Positions 34,292-43,712 of a DNA stretch of 64,000 nucleotides are shown here, one piece after another. How positions within the stretch are numbered: position 1 is the first letter of the stretch; each line of letters opens with the position of its first letter. The stretch is from Streptomyces barringtoniae. GTDB taxonomy: Bacteria > Actinomycetota > Actinomycetes > Streptomycetales > Streptomycetaceae. The notes under the pieces are model-generated. The model ran no database searches. It saw only the letters and a program-made list of their open reading frames with translations, and had not been told where the DNA came from. Both the position numbers and the translations under genes were made by a program. Where the stretch lies: the NCBI RefSeq assembly GCF_020819595.1, contig NZ_JAJHNP010000017.1, positions 124,001 to 188,000 on the forward strand, read 5' to 3'.

Positions 34292-35698
34292 ATGTCGGTA
34301 GGCGAAGAGGTCCGCACGGAACAGGGCAAGCCGCAGCAGTCCCTCGGGACCGCGGCCGCGCGGAACCTGGCCACCACCACCAAGTCCGTACCTCAGATGC
34401 AGGAGATCAGCTCCCGCTGGCTGCTGCGCACACTCCCGTGGGTCGACGTACAGGGCGGTACATACCGCGTGAACAGGCGGCTGACGTACTCCGTCGGCGA
34501 CGGCCGCATCACCTTCGTGAAGACCGGGGACCAGGTCGAGGTCATCCCGGCCGAACTCGGCGAGCTGCCGGCCCTGCGCTCGTACGAGGACGAGGAGGTG
34601 CTGACGGAGCTCGCCCGGCGCTGCCGCCAGCGCGACTTCGCACGGGGCGAGGTGATCGCCGACTTCGGCAACCAGACGGGCGAGGTCTACCTGCTGGCGC
34701 ACGGCAGGGTCGAGAAGATCGGCTCCGGCCCCTACGGCGACGACGCCGTCCTCGGCGTGCTCGCCGACGGCGCCTACTTCGGCGACCAGGCGCTGCTGGA
34801 CCCGGACGCCATCTGGGAGTACACCGTCCGCGCCGACACCGCGACCACCGTGCTGATCCTCAGCCGCCAGGACTTCCAGCAGGTCGCCGAGCGCTCGGAC
34901 AGCCTGCGCGACCACCTCGAGCAGCTGCGCTCGCTGCCGGAGCAGCGGACCAACAAGTACGGCGAGAAGGAGGTCGAGCTGGCGGCCGGTCACTCCGGCG
35001 AGCCCGACATCCCGCACACCTTCGTGGACTACGAGGCGCGGCCCCGTGAGTACGAGCTGAGCATCGCCCAGACCGTGCTGCGCATCCACACGCGCGTGGC
35101 CGACCTCTACAACCAGCCGATGAACCAGACCGAGCAGCAACTGCGGCTCACGGTCGAGGCGCTCAAGGAGCGCCAGGAGCACGAGCTGATCAACAACCGC
35201 GACTTCGGTCTGCTCAACAACTGCGAGTACGACCAGCGGATCCAGCCGCACGACGGCGTGCCCGGACCGGACGACATGGACGAGCTGCTCAGCCGCCGGC
35301 GCAGCACCAAGCTGTTCCTGGCCCATCCGCGCGCGATCGCCGCGTTCGGGCGCGAGCTGAACAAGCGCGGACTGGTCCCGGAGACCGTCGAGATCGGCGG
35401 CAACCGCATCCCGACCTGGCGCGGAGTGCCGATCTACCCGTGCGCCAAGATCCCGGTCACCCCGGAGCGCACGACGTCGATCATCGCGATGCGCACGGGT
35501 GAGCAGGACCAGGGTGTCATCGGCCTGCGGCAGTCGGGCATCCCGGACGAGATCGAGCCGAGCCTGTCCGTGCGGTTCATGGGCATCAACGAACAGGCCA
35601 TCATCAAGTACCTGGTGACGGCCTACTACTCGGCCGCCGTCCTGGTGCCCGACGCGCTCGGCGTGCTGGAGAACGTCGAGATCGGCCGGTGGAGGTGA
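34292..35698 (+). CDS. Family 2B encapsulin shell protein with inserted cyclic-nucleotide-binding-like domain
   Basis: 468 residues. An N-terminal arm (1-40) and an early beta domain (about 40-90) are followed by an inserted cNMP-binding-like beta-roll (about 95-215; GEVIADFGNQTGEVYLLAHG, YFGDQALLD). An HK97-type shell core resumes at about 235-468 (helices with ELSIAQTVLRIHTRVADLY, then PTWRGVPIYP, RTTSIIAMRTGE, SVRFMGINEQAIIKYLVTAYYSA). This is the layout of family 2B encapsulins, nanocompartment shells often misannotated as Crp-type regulators; no helix-turn-helix is present. The canonical phosphate-cassette Arg is not in place, so nucleotide binding is uncertain. ATG 34292 follows GGGAGG. 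The likely cargo enzyme is the next gene. Confidence 0.93.
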   Translation: MSVGEEVRTEQGKPQQSLGTAAARNLATTTKSVPQMQEISSRWLLRTLPWVDVQGGTYRVNRRLTYSVGDGRITFVKTGDQVEVIPAELGELPALRSYEDEEVLTELARRCRQRDFARGEVIADFGNQTGEVYLLAHGRVEKIGSGPYGDDAVLGVLADGAYFGDQALLDPDAIWEYTVRADTATTVLILSRQDFQQVAERSDSLRDHLEQLRSLPEQRTNKYGEKEVELAAGHSGEPDIPHTFVDYEARPREYELSIAQTVLRIHTRVADLYNQPMNQTEQQLRLTVEALKERQEHELINNRDFGLLNNCEYDQRIQPHDGVPGPDDMDELLSRRRSTKLFLAHPRAIAAFGRELNKRGLVPETVEIGGNRIPTWRGVPIYPCAKIPVTPERTTSIIAMRTGEQDQGVIGLRQSGIPDEIEPSLSVRFMGINEQAIIKYLVTAYYSAAVLVPDALGVLENVEIGRWR

Positions 35699-35810
35699 CG
35701 TTTCCGCACTTCGCGGCCGTGTCCCCGCCCTCCGGGGAGGGTAGACCCTCGGAATATGCGTCCGGCCGGGCCGGCGACGCCGGTGTCCGCGGACCTGGCG
35801 AGGGGGAGAC

Positions 35811-37034
35811 ATGGCCGAGTTCATGACGGAGACCGAACAGCGTTCCCCCGCCGTGCCGCACCCCGGCACGGCAGGGGAACGGCGGGGGAGGACCGGCGAC
35901 AGCGGTGCCGGTCCGCTCGACGGGCATGCCGAGGGGCAGCCCGAAGAACATGCCGGGGAACTTCGCGAAGGACCTCCCGGGGAACATCCCGAGGGGCAGC
36001 TCGACCAGCATGAGGCGGCGGCGCTGCTGGAGCGCACCCGGGCCGTCGTCGACCCGCAGCTGCGGGCGGCCCTGGAGTCGCTGCCCGCCCCCATGCGCCG
36101 GGTCGCGCTCCACCACTTCGGCTGGCAGCACGCGGACGGCACCCCGGCAACCGGCCACGCGGGCAAGGCGATACGGCCCGCGCTCGTCCTGGCGGCGGCC
36201 GCGGCCCTCGGCGGAACGGCGGCCCGTACGGCGGCGGTCCGGGCGGCGGTCGCGGTCGAACTGGTCCACAACTTCACGCTGTTGCACGACGACGTGATGG
36301 ACCGGGACACCTCCCGCCGGCACCGGCCCACGGCCTGGACCGTGTTCGGCGACGCCGACGCGATCCTCGCAGGTGACGCCCTCCAGGCGCTGGCCCTGCG
36401 GCTGCTCGCCGAGGATCCGCACCCGGCCGCCGGTCCGGCCGCGGTCCGGCTCGCGGACTGTGTCGTGGAGCTGTGCGCCGGCCAGCACACCGACACGGAC
36501 ATGGAGCGCCGCGCCCCGGACGAGGTCACCCTCGACGAGGTGCTCGCCATGGCCGAGGCGAAGACCGGTGCGCTGCTGGGCTGCGCCTGCGCCCTGGGGG
36601 CGCTCTACGCGGGCGCCGGCCAGGAGGAGGTGGCGGCGCTTGACGGCTTCGGCCGCCAGGCCGGGCTCGCCTTCCAGCTGATCGACGACGTCATCGGGAT
36701 ATGGGGTGACCCACGGCGCACCGGGAAGCCGGCCGGTGCCGATCTCGCCGCCCGCAAGAAGTCGCTGCCCGTGGTGGCGGCCCTGTCCTCCGGAACCGAG
36801 GCCGCGGCCGAACTCGCCGAGCTGTACGGGAAGCCGTACGTCTCCGGTGACGAGGAGGGCATCGCGCGTACGGCAGTGGCCGTGGAGCGGGCCGGCGGCC
36901 GGGACTGGGCGCAGGCCGAGGCGGCCGACCGGATGGCCCGCGCCGTGCAGGAGCTGTCCCGCGCCGTTCCCGTCCCCGAGGCGGCGGGTGGTCTGTTGGC
37001 GCTGGCCGAGTTCGTGACGCGGCGCAGGAGCTGA
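35811..37034 (+). CDS. Polyprenyl diphosphate synthase with disordered N-terminal extension, probable encapsulin cargo
   Basis: 407 residues. Residues 1-65 are low-complexity, rich in Glu, Gly, Pro and His (EGQPEEHAGELREGPPGEHP), unlike stand-alone synthases. The catalytic all-alpha domain follows. The first Asp-rich motif is DDVMD (160-164), and the second reads DDVIGIWGD (292-300) in place of a full DDxxD, a form common in Streptomyces. A KxGR-like site is not intact (HAGKAIRP, with the Lys and Arg). It would elongate isoprenyl diphosphates; chain length cannot be read. It starts 112 bp after the encapsulin stop, with GAGGGGG before ATG 35811. The extension is the likely loading peptide. 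Confidence 0.93.
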   Translation: MAEFMTETEQRSPAVPHPGTAGERRGRTGDSGAGPLDGHAEGQPEEHAGELREGPPGEHPEGQLDQHEAAALLERTRAVVDPQLRAALESLPAPMRRVALHHFGWQHADGTPATGHAGKAIRPALVLAAAAALGGTAARTAAVRAAVAVELVHNFTLLHDDVMDRDTSRRHRPTAWTVFGDADAILAGDALQALALRLLAEDPHPAAGPAAVRLADCVVELCAGQHTDTDMERRAPDEVTLDEVLAMAEAKTGALLGCACALGALYAGAGQEEVAALDGFGRQAGLAFQLIDDVIGIWGDPRRTGKPAGADLAARKKSLPVVAALSSGTEAAAELAELYGKPYVSGDEEGIARTAVAVERAGGRDWAQAEAADRMARAVQELSRAVPVPEAAGGLLALAEFVTRRRS

Positions 37035-37058
37035 GGGCTGTCGGCTTCGGCAGCCGAG

Positions 37059-37090
37059 AGGAACCCGGGGCCCCGGGGCGTGCGGTTCCT
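37059..37090 (+). terminator. Possible terminator after the polyprenyl synthase gene
   Basis: AGGAACC (37059-37065) and GGTTCCT (37084-37090) can pair around an internal CGGGGCCCCGGGG that itself folds. It lies 24 bp past the stop. No T-run follows. Confidence 0.45.
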
Positions 37091-37258
37091 GACCCCGTAC
37101 GGTTCCGGGGTTCCGGCTTGGCGGCCCCTGCGCATGCCCATGGTGCGCGGGGTCTGCTGTTTCTTCGAGCTCGCGCAGGCGCACGAGGCGGCGGGTGGTC
37201 GCCGTCACGATCCGTACCGCAGGAAGCGCCGGCCCCCCGCCCGCCCTACCCTGAGGAC

Positions 37259-37474
37259 ATGGCCAGCGAGGACCACGTCTGTCCCGTCTGCGGACAGCCC
37301 GTCGAGACGGTCGTCGGACGGCGCAAGACGCTGGGCGCCTGGGTGCCGGTGTGGGGCCCCGGCCCCTGCCGCAACCCCGACTGCCCGGCCTACGGGGAGC
37401 CTGCCGAGCCGGCGGCTCCGGCCGAGGGGACCGAGCAGCCGCGCCCCGGTGAGTCCGAGGCCGAGAAATCCTGA
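37259..37474 (+). CDS. Small zinc-finger-like protein, hypothetical
   Basis: 71 residues. CPVCGQP near the start and CRNPDC near residue 41 make a four-cysteine ribbon. The second half is low-complexity, rich in Pro, Glu and Ala. TACCCT lies exactly 6 nt before the ATG, suggesting a leaderless transcript, although GAGG just before the ATG could act as a weak ribosome site. No function can be assigned. Confidence 0.7.
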   Translation: MASEDHVCPVCGQPVETVVGRRKTLGAWVPVWGPGPCRNPDCPAYGEPAEPAAPAEGTEQPRPGESEAEKS

Positions 37475-37512
37475 GCCCTGCCGAGGAGGTCTTGAGCCGA
37501 GGGAGCGGACCA

Positions 37513-38022
37513 ATGAGGTACCTGGTGATGGTGCAGGGTACGCAGGCGGAGTACGACGCGATGGCCGGCAAGCCCACCCGGCACGCCCCGGCCTGGACCG
37601 AGGTGCAGCTCAAGGCCATGTACCTGTACATGGGCGCCATCAGCGACGGCCTCGCCCAGTCCGGCGAACTCGTGGAGGCCCAAGGCCTGGCCGAACCCGC
37701 CCGCACCCGGCTGGTCGCGCGCGGCAAGGACGGCGAGACCGTGATCACCGACGACCCGTACGGCGAGACCGAGGCGCTGATGGCCGGTTACTGGGTGGTG
37801 GACTGCGCGAGCCTGGACCGGGTCACCGAGATAGCCGAACGCGTGACCCGCTGTCCCGGCCCCGAGGGCCTGATCGACTACCCCGTGGTGATCCGGCCCC
37901 TCATGGACGGCGCCGGCGACACCGCCGCCGGACGGACGACATCGGTGCCGGACAGGACATCGGCGCCGAAGAAGGCGCCGGTGCCGGACAAGGCGGCGCG
38001 CGCGGCCGGGCCGGGACCGTAG
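37513..38022 (+). CDS. YCII/DGPF-domain protein
   Basis: 169 residues. The ferredoxin-like YCII domain is visible in MRYLVMVQGTQAEYDAM and in the later DDPYGETEALMAGYWVVD, which is a DGPF-type variant. Family members are small, of unclear function, and are often linked to ECF sigma genes; none is adjacent here. A Thr/Ala/Pro/Lys-rich tail of about 40 residues is unusual. ATG 37513 is preceded by GGGAGCGG. Confidence 0.87.
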   Translation: MRYLVMVQGTQAEYDAMAGKPTRHAPAWTEVQLKAMYLYMGAISDGLAQSGELVEAQGLAEPARTRLVARGKDGETVITDDPYGETEALMAGYWVVDCASLDRVTEIAERVTRCPGPEGLIDYPVVIRPLMDGAGDTAAGRTTSVPDRTSAPKKAPVPDKAARAAGPGP

Positions 38023-38031
38023 CGTGGCCGC

Positions 38032-38364
38032 ATGCCGAAACTTCCGAACATCGTCCACATCACCGAGCGCTCCCTGTGGGAGGCGGCGCGCGAGCGCGGC
38101 ACCTATGAGGTGTCGACCCGTGGCCGAAGCCTCCAGGAGGAGGGCTTCATCCACTTCTCCACCCGCGAACAGCTCCCGCGCATCGCCGAGTTCCTCTACG
38201 GCGACTACGACGGCCCGGACGAGCTGGTCGTGCTGGTCGTGGACCCTGCCCTGGTCGGCGCGCCGGTGAAGTACGAGGCCATGGAGCCCGGCGGGGAGGA
38301 GTTCCCGCACGTGTACGGGCCGGTGCCGGCCGACGCCGTGGTGGACGTCGAGCCCTGGGGGTGA
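38032..38364 (+). CDS. DUF952 family protein
   Basis: 110 residues, the usual family size. Conserved elements are IVHITERSLWEAA, GFIHFSTREQLPRIAEFLYG and a final FPHVYGPVPADAVV. The fold resembles ADP-ribosyltransferase-like proteins, but no activity is established. TAGCGT lies exactly 6 nt before the ATG without a ribosome site, so leaderless initiation is likely even though the gene begins 9 bp after its neighbour. Confidence 0.88.
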   Translation: MPKLPNIVHITERSLWEAARERGTYEVSTRGRSLQEEGFIHFSTREQLPRIAEFLYGDYDGPDELVVLVVDPALVGAPVKYEAMEPGGEEFPHVYGPVPADAVVDVEPWG

Positions 38365-38470
38365 CCGGGCAGGGGGAACACCTCGCCGCCGCGGTGGTGG
38401 CGATGGCCGGTGACGTTCTGGGCGCTCGCCGTGGCCTTGGCCGTGGCCGGCACACCGGGGTGGTGCGCCT

Positions 38471-39235
38471 CTACGCGACGACGGCCCGCCGACCGCCGCC
38501 CGGCAGACCGCCCGTCTCCGGGGCGCGGCCGGTCAGGCAGTAGACGCCGCCCGCCGGATCGCGCATCACGGTCCAGTGCGGACCCTCGCTCACCAAGGCG
38601 GCGCCGTGCTTCTCGTGCCGGGCGCGGACGTCGGCGATGTCCGCGCAGGCGAGGTCGAGATGGGCGGAGGCAGGGCGTTCGTCGTCGAGTCGCTGGAGCA
38701 GGATCCGGACGGGCAGCCCCGCCGGCGGCCTCAGCACCTCGAACTCCGGCCGCGATCCCGTGAGCCGCTGCCAGCCGGTGAGCCCGGCCCAGAACGCGGA
38801 CTCGGCGGCGTACGCCGACGACGGGATGTCGAGGCACACCTGGTCGAGCCGGCTGCCGGCCACCACCGGCGGCCGTACCGTCTCCCCGTGCCAGGGCACG
38901 GCACAGAACAACTGGCCCGACGGGGACCGCAGGACGGCCCAGTCGCCGTGGTCCGCCACCGGCTCCGCACCGAGTTCCAGGGCCGCCGAGGTCAGCTCCC
39001 GTACGTCCTCGGCACAGAGGTCGAGGTGGGCGCCGCCGCAGCCCTCGGTGACGCCCTGGAGCTTCACGCACGGGTCCGTACCGGTCGCGCCCTCGGGCAG
39101 CAGGGTCGTGAACTCGCCCCGCTCACCACGGGGCCGGGACGCCCGGGTGCCGGTGACGGCCGTCCAGAAGGCGCGCGCCTCCGGCAGCCGGGCGGCGGGC
39201 CGGTCGGCGAAGGCGTACGTCCAGCGAATGATCAC
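38471..39235 (-). CDS. Two-domain VOC (glyoxalase/bleomycin-resistance fold) protein
   Basis: 254 residues made of two tandem VOC domains (about 1-120 and 125-240). Both show the paired motif of a first-strand AFW and a late AHLDLCAEDV / AHLDLACADI. The metal-coordinating Glu/His pairs are partly conserved. VOC proteins bind metals and small molecules; the substrate is unknown. TACACT lies 6 nt before the GTG start, consistent with a leaderless mRNA. Confidence 0.86.
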   Translation of the reverse strand: MIIRWTYAFADRPAARLPEARAFWTAVTGTRASRPRGERGEFTTLLPEGATGTDPCVKLQGVTEGCGGAHLDLCAEDVRELTSAALELGAEPVADHGDWAVLRSPSGQLFCAVPWHGETVRPPVVAGSRLDQVCLDIPSSAYAAESAFWAGLTGWQRLTGSRPEFEVLRPPAGLPVRILLQRLDDERPASAHLDLACADIADVRARHEKHGAALVSEGPHWTVMRDPAGGVYCLTGRAPETGGLPGGGRRAVVA

Positions 39236-39302
39236 GTGGGGAGTGTAGGCGTGAACTCCCCGTCGGGACCGGGAGATTCACGCGGGTGGGGCGGCAGGCC
39301 GT

Positions 39303-39719
39303 TCACCCCGGGGGCCGCTGGAGGAAGCGCAGCTGGTTGCCCGCCGGGTCCCGGAAGGCGCAGTCGCGCACCCCGTACGGCTGGTCCGTGGGCTCCTGCA
39401 GCACATCGGCGCCGGACTTACGCACCCGCTCGTACAGGGCGTCGCAGTCCTCGGTCGTGAAGATGACACCCCTGAGCATGCCCTTGGCGAGCAGCTCGGC
39501 GAGCGCCTGCCGGTCGGCGGGGGAGGCGTCGGGGTTCGCGCCGGGCGGCTCCAGCACGATCTCGACGTCCGGCTGCAGCGGCGAGCCCAGCGTCACCCAG
39601 CGCATGCCCTCGAAGCCCACGTCGTTGCGGACCTCCAGGCCGAGCACGTCACGGTAGAAGGCGAGCGCCTTGTCATGGTCGTCCACCGCGATGAAGCACT
39701 GCTTGAGTTTCACGTCCAT
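39303..39719 (-). CDS. Single-domain VOC protein, glyoxalase-like
   Basis: 138 residues. Typical strands are KQCFIAVDDHDKALAFYRDVLGLEV at the N-terminus and RDCAFRDPAGNQLRFLQ at the C-terminus. His/Glu ligand positions are partly replaced, so it may be a binding protein. TAGCGT lies exactly 6 nt before ATG 39719 and no ribosome site is seen. A small AraC gene lies upstream on the same strand; AraC-VOC pairs of this kind recur in Streptomyces, so the AraC protein may regulate it. Confidence 0.88.
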   Translation of the reverse strand: MDVKLKQCFIAVDDHDKALAFYRDVLGLEVRNDVGFEGMRWVTLGSPLQPDVEIVLEPPGANPDASPADRQALAELLAKGMLRGVIFTTEDCDALYERVRKSGADVLQEPTDQPYGVRDCAFRDPAGNQLRFLQRPPG

Positions 39720-40308
39720 GGGCTCACGCTAGGCCCATCCGGCCGCAGCCGCGCGCGAGCCGACAAGGCCGCCGGGCACCGGGGGAGGGGGCAAGGCCGA
39801 CGGGACGGGCGGCCGGTGGGAGTTGTGGGTGCGAAAGGGTCGGTGAGGGCGGCGGTACGGCGCCGAAGACGACGGCGCGGGCGGTGCGAAGGGGTTGAGG
39901 GTGGTGGCCCGGGGCGCGTCGGTGGGGTGGCGGGGCGTAGGTGGCGGTGAGGGTCGTGACCGCGGGGGCGTGGGGAGGCTGAGGTCAGCCGTGCGGGTGG
40001 TGGGTGACGGCCGTGGCGTGGGGGCGCGAAGAGGTTGAGAGGGGTGGTGCGCGGTGGGCCGGTGGGCGTACCGGAGCGGAGGGGAGCTGGGAGGTGAAAG
40101 CCGAGAAGACCACGGGAGAGCCGCAGAGGCTGACACCAGCCGTACGTGCGGCTCGGAGTGGGCGGCGATGTGGGGCGGAGCGGAGGCACTGAGGGCGCTG
40201 GTGCGGGCGGTGCTGAGCGGCGGTGGTGCGGGTCGGGTCGTGAGGCCGGTGGTGTGGAAGGAGTGGCCGGTCTCGCAGGAGCGGCCGGTGGAGGACAGCG
40301 CGGGCGGC
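39720..40308. other. G-rich non-coding region with imperfect repeats
   Basis: 589 bp between the VOC and AraC genes. The plus strand is strikingly G-rich and C-poor, with many GGGG runs. Three imperfect copies of GGTGCGAAGGGGTTGAGGG-like sequence start at about 39828, 39883 and 40023. Frames on the minus strand are open and Pro/Arg-rich, repeating an LNPFAPP-like peptide in different frames, which argues for DNA duplication rather than a protein. I see no supportable gene. Confidence 0.55.
39828..40052. repeat. Three imperfect ~28-bp repeats in the G-rich region
   Basis: Copies begin near 39828 (GGTGCGAAAGGGTCGGTGAG), 39883 (GGTGCGAAGGGGTTGAGGGT) and 40023 (GGCGCGAAGAGGTTGAGAGG). The last two continue into GGTGGTG-type sequence. 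Spacing is 55 and 140 bp. They are too diverged and irregular for a CRISPR array. Confidence 0.5.
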
Positions 40309-40713
40309 TCAGTACGGTCTGCGGCGAGGGCGGGTGAACGTGCGGGCCACGCAGGACGGGATCACCGCGCTCTCCTCGTGGTCGCGGGACCGGTATGCGC
40401 TCGGCGTCTCTCCGACCAGCTCGGTGAAGCGGGAGCTGAAGGAGCCGAGCGAGGTACAGCCCACGGCGAGGCACACCTCGGTCACGGTGAGGTCGCCCCG
40501 GCGCAGCAGCGCCTTGGCCCGCTCGATCCTGCGGGTCATGAGATAGCTGTACGGCGTCTCGCCGAAGGCCTTGCGGAAGCTGCGCTGGAAGTGCCCCGGC
40601 GACATGTGTGCGCCCCTGGCCAGCTCGGTCATGTCGAGCGGCTCGGCGTACTCACGGTCCATGCGGTCCCGTACGCGCCGCAGCCGTCTGAGGTCCTCCA
40701 GGGTCACGTCCAC
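40309..40713 (-). CDS. Short AraC-family regulator (DNA-binding domain only)
   Basis: 134 residues. Two AraC helix-turn-helix motifs fill most of the protein: MTELARGAHMSPGHFQRSF, then VTEVCLAVGCTSLGSFSSRF. There is no sensor domain. The GTG at 40713 starts a VDVTLEDLRRL sequence. It is divergent from the PiT transporter gene (133 bp). Likely targets are itself and the downstream VOC gene. The final ~20 residues are basic. Confidence 0.87.
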   Translation of the reverse strand: MDVTLEDLRRLRRVRDRMDREYAEPLDMTELARGAHMSPGHFQRSFRKAFGETPYSYLMTRRIERAKALLRRGDLTVTEVCLAVGCTSLGSFSSRFTELVGETPSAYRSRDHEESAVIPSCVARTFTRPRRRPY

Positions 40714-40846
40714 AGCTTGGCACAGGGCACTGACACCGGGAGATGCAACGGTTTCGCACAGGACTGCACAACAGGCTCCCCCATATTCGAGACGCCGTTC
40801 GCCTTCAGTTCTCCGCGCATTGGCCCGCCCTTGCTTGCCTTGGGGA

Positions 40847-42001
<1,155 letters not shown>

Positions 42002-42017
42002 ACCTCCGGGAGCCCCC

Positions 42018-42257
42018 ATGCATGTCGACTGGTCCGCCCTCGGCAACGTCGCCGCGGTCAGCCTCGGCGTCACGGTCGCCGTGGTCGTCGTCTTCACCTT
42101 CGGCGTCCTGGGCCTGTCCCGCGCCGAAGCCGACGGCGCCGGAGCCGGCCGCTCCGCCGCCGCGACCCTGGGCCGGCTCCAGGCCGCCCTGTGCTTCCTC
42201 GCCTGCGCGGCGGTGGTGGCGTACGGGATCTATCTGATCGTGCCGCAGTTCCACTGA
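42018..42257 (+). CDS. Small two-helix membrane protein linked to the PiT transporter
   Basis: 79 residues with two hydrophobic helices (about 8-32 and 52-74) joined by an Ala/Gly-rich loop. A ribosome site (GGGAG) lies about 8 nt before ATG 42018. It is 16 bp from the PiT stop. The conserved coupling suggests an accessory subunit, but no family function is known to me. A terminator follows the gene. Confidence 0.82.
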   Translation: MHVDWSALGNVAAVSLGVTVAVVVVFTFGVLGLSRAEADGAGAGRSAAATLGRLQAALCFLACAAVVAYGIYLIVPQFH

Positions 42258-42293
42258 CGGACACGCAAGCAACAGCCACGCAAGCAACGGCAG

Positions 42294-42328
42294 GGGCCCG
42301 GTCGAGGGGAAACCGGCCGGGCCCTTTC
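42294..42328 (+). terminator. Terminator after the PiT operon
   Basis: GGGCCCGG (42294-42301) pairs with CCGGGCCC (42317-42324) and is followed by TTT. It lies 36 bp after the small-protein stop and 44 bp before the convergent lacI-type stop. Confidence 0.82.
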
Positions 42329-42371
42329 ACCGCGGTGTCCGCAGCCTCGCGCCTCTACGGCCCGCGCGGCC

Positions 42372-43433
42372 TCAGGCGCCGGAAGACCCGCCGTCGGTCT
42401 CCCGCTCCCTTTGGAGAAGGGGTGCGGTGGTGGCCCGCGGGATCAGATGGGTGGGCAGCACGATGTGCTGCTTGTGGTCCGACTCGGAGTCGTTGATCAG
42501 CTTCAGGGCCAGCCGGCCGGCCTCGCGTCCGATGTCCGAGGGTGACTGGGCGATGGTGGAAAGGTCGAACCAGTCGGCCACCGGCTGGTCGTCGAAGCCC
42601 AGGACGGACATCTGCTCGGGTACCTCGATCCGGGTCCGGCGCAGCGTCCGGATGACGGCGACGGCGACCTCGTCCTGTTCGGCGAAGACGGCGGTGGGCG
42701 GCTCGCGGAGGCTCAGCAGCCTGCCGAGCGCTTCGGTGGTGGCGCGTTTGTCGCCGACCGGCAGGGCGGCCACCAGGTCGTCGTCGAGCGGGATGCCCGC
42801 TTCGGTGAGCGCCTGCTGGTAGCCGAGCAGCCGTTCGTTGGAGCTGAAGGAGAAGCCGCTCGCGCCCACCGTCTTGATGAAGGCGATCCGGCGGTGGCCG
42901 AGGTTGAGCAGGTGCCGGGTGCCGTGCAGGGCGCCGGCCACGTCGTCGACGTACACGCTGGGGCGGCCGTCGACGTGCTGGCTGACGTAGATGACCGGCA
43001 TGCCGAGGTTGTCCAGCCGTCCGGTCTCCTCCTCGGTGAGGTCGAAGGAGAAGACGAGCAGCGCGTCGGCGTTCCGGCGGGCGGGCAGCCGGTCGAAGAA
43101 CGAGGTGCGCTCGGCGAGATCGGGGATCACATAGACGGTCAGCTCCATGCCCGCCGCCCGCAGCAGCGGGCTCAGGCTGGAGAGAGCCGCGCCCATGAAC
43201 CAGGCGTTGAGCGTGGGGACGAGCACGGCCACGGTGCCCGTCTTCCCCGTGACAAGGCTTGCGGCCTGACGCGAGACGGCGAAGTTCAGTTCGCGGGCGG
43301 CCTGTTCGACGCGGGTGCGCACCTCCGGCGAGACGGTGCTCAGGCCGCGCAGGGTCCGCGAGACGGTGGAGGCGGATACCCCGGCCCGTTCGGCGACGTC
43401 AGCCATCGTGGGGTGTCGCTGAGCTGGTGGCAT
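42372..43433 (-). CDS. LacI-family regulator of the adjacent sugar importer
   Basis: 353 residues. The LacI helix-turn-helix TMADVAERAGVSASTVSRTL begins at residue 9, followed by a hinge (VSRQAASLVTGKTGTVAVLVP) and a periplasmic-binding-protein-like effector domain. It is divergent from the sugar ABC operon and a 20-bp palindrome lies between them, 42 bp from its own start. Repression relieved by an oligosaccharide or its phosphate is expected. An alpha-glucoside or maltodextrin is likely because a GH13 enzyme is in the operon. Confidence 0.92.
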   Translation of the reverse strand: MPPAQRHPTMADVAERAGVSASTVSRTLRGLSTVSPEVRTRVEQAARELNFAVSRQAASLVTGKTGTVAVLVPTLNAWFMGAALSSLSPLLRAAGMELTVYVIPDLAERTSFFDRLPARRNADALLVFSFDLTEEETGRLDNLGMPVIYVSQHVDGRPSVYVDDVAGALHGTRHLLNLGHRRIAFIKTVGASGFSFSSNERLLGYQQALTEAGIPLDDDLVAALPVGDKRATTEALGRLLSLREPPTAVFAEQDEVAVAVIRTLRRTRIEVPEQMSVLGFDDQPVADWFDLSTIAQSPSDIGREAGRLALKLINDSESDHKQHIVLPTHLIPRATTAPLLQRERETDGGSSGA

Positions 43434-43474
43434 GTGCCGGACGGTAGCACAGGAGACCCCCGCGTAGAGCCCTG

Positions 43475-43494
43475 CCGTGACAGCGCTTTCACGG
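43475..43494. promoter_or_regulatory. Palindromic operator for the LacI-family regulator
   Basis: CCGTGACAGCGCTTTCACGG is a 20-bp inverted repeat with one mismatched pair and the central CG typical of LacI-family sites (AGCGCT core). It lies between the divergent regulator and ABC operon, 43 bp upstream of the -35 of the operon promoter. Confidence 0.8.
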
Positions 43495-43536
43495 CTCTGA
43501 TGCCCCGCCGTCCTCTCATTACCCAGAAGTAACGCA

Positions 43537-43565
43537 TTGACTTCCGCTTACCCCGCTCCTAGCGT
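43537..43565 (+). promoter_or_regulatory. Promoter of the sugar ABC operon
   Basis: TTGACT (43537-43542) and TAGCGT (43560-43565) are separated by 17 bp, a good vegetative sigma consensus. Transcription should begin near 43572. A second CAAGCGTTG element near 43566-43575 overlaps the start and may be an additional half-operator. Confidence 0.7.
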
Positions 43566-43712
43566 GCAAGCGTTGTCTCGGCCGGGTCAAAGTCGCTCCC
43601 CGGACGCTCGCTGCAGCCGCTTTGACCTGCGTGTTTGATCAAGATGTTGCTGTGACAACGCAGTCTCACAACAGAGTCGCCTTCGGTTCCGCACGACCAG
43701 GAGAGACAGACA

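Noticed and set aside
34577..34937. The encapsulin insert as a working cAMP receptor or Crp-type transcription factor
   Set aside because: There is no helix-turn-helix, the canonical Arg of the phosphate cassette is displaced, and the flanks are shell-like.
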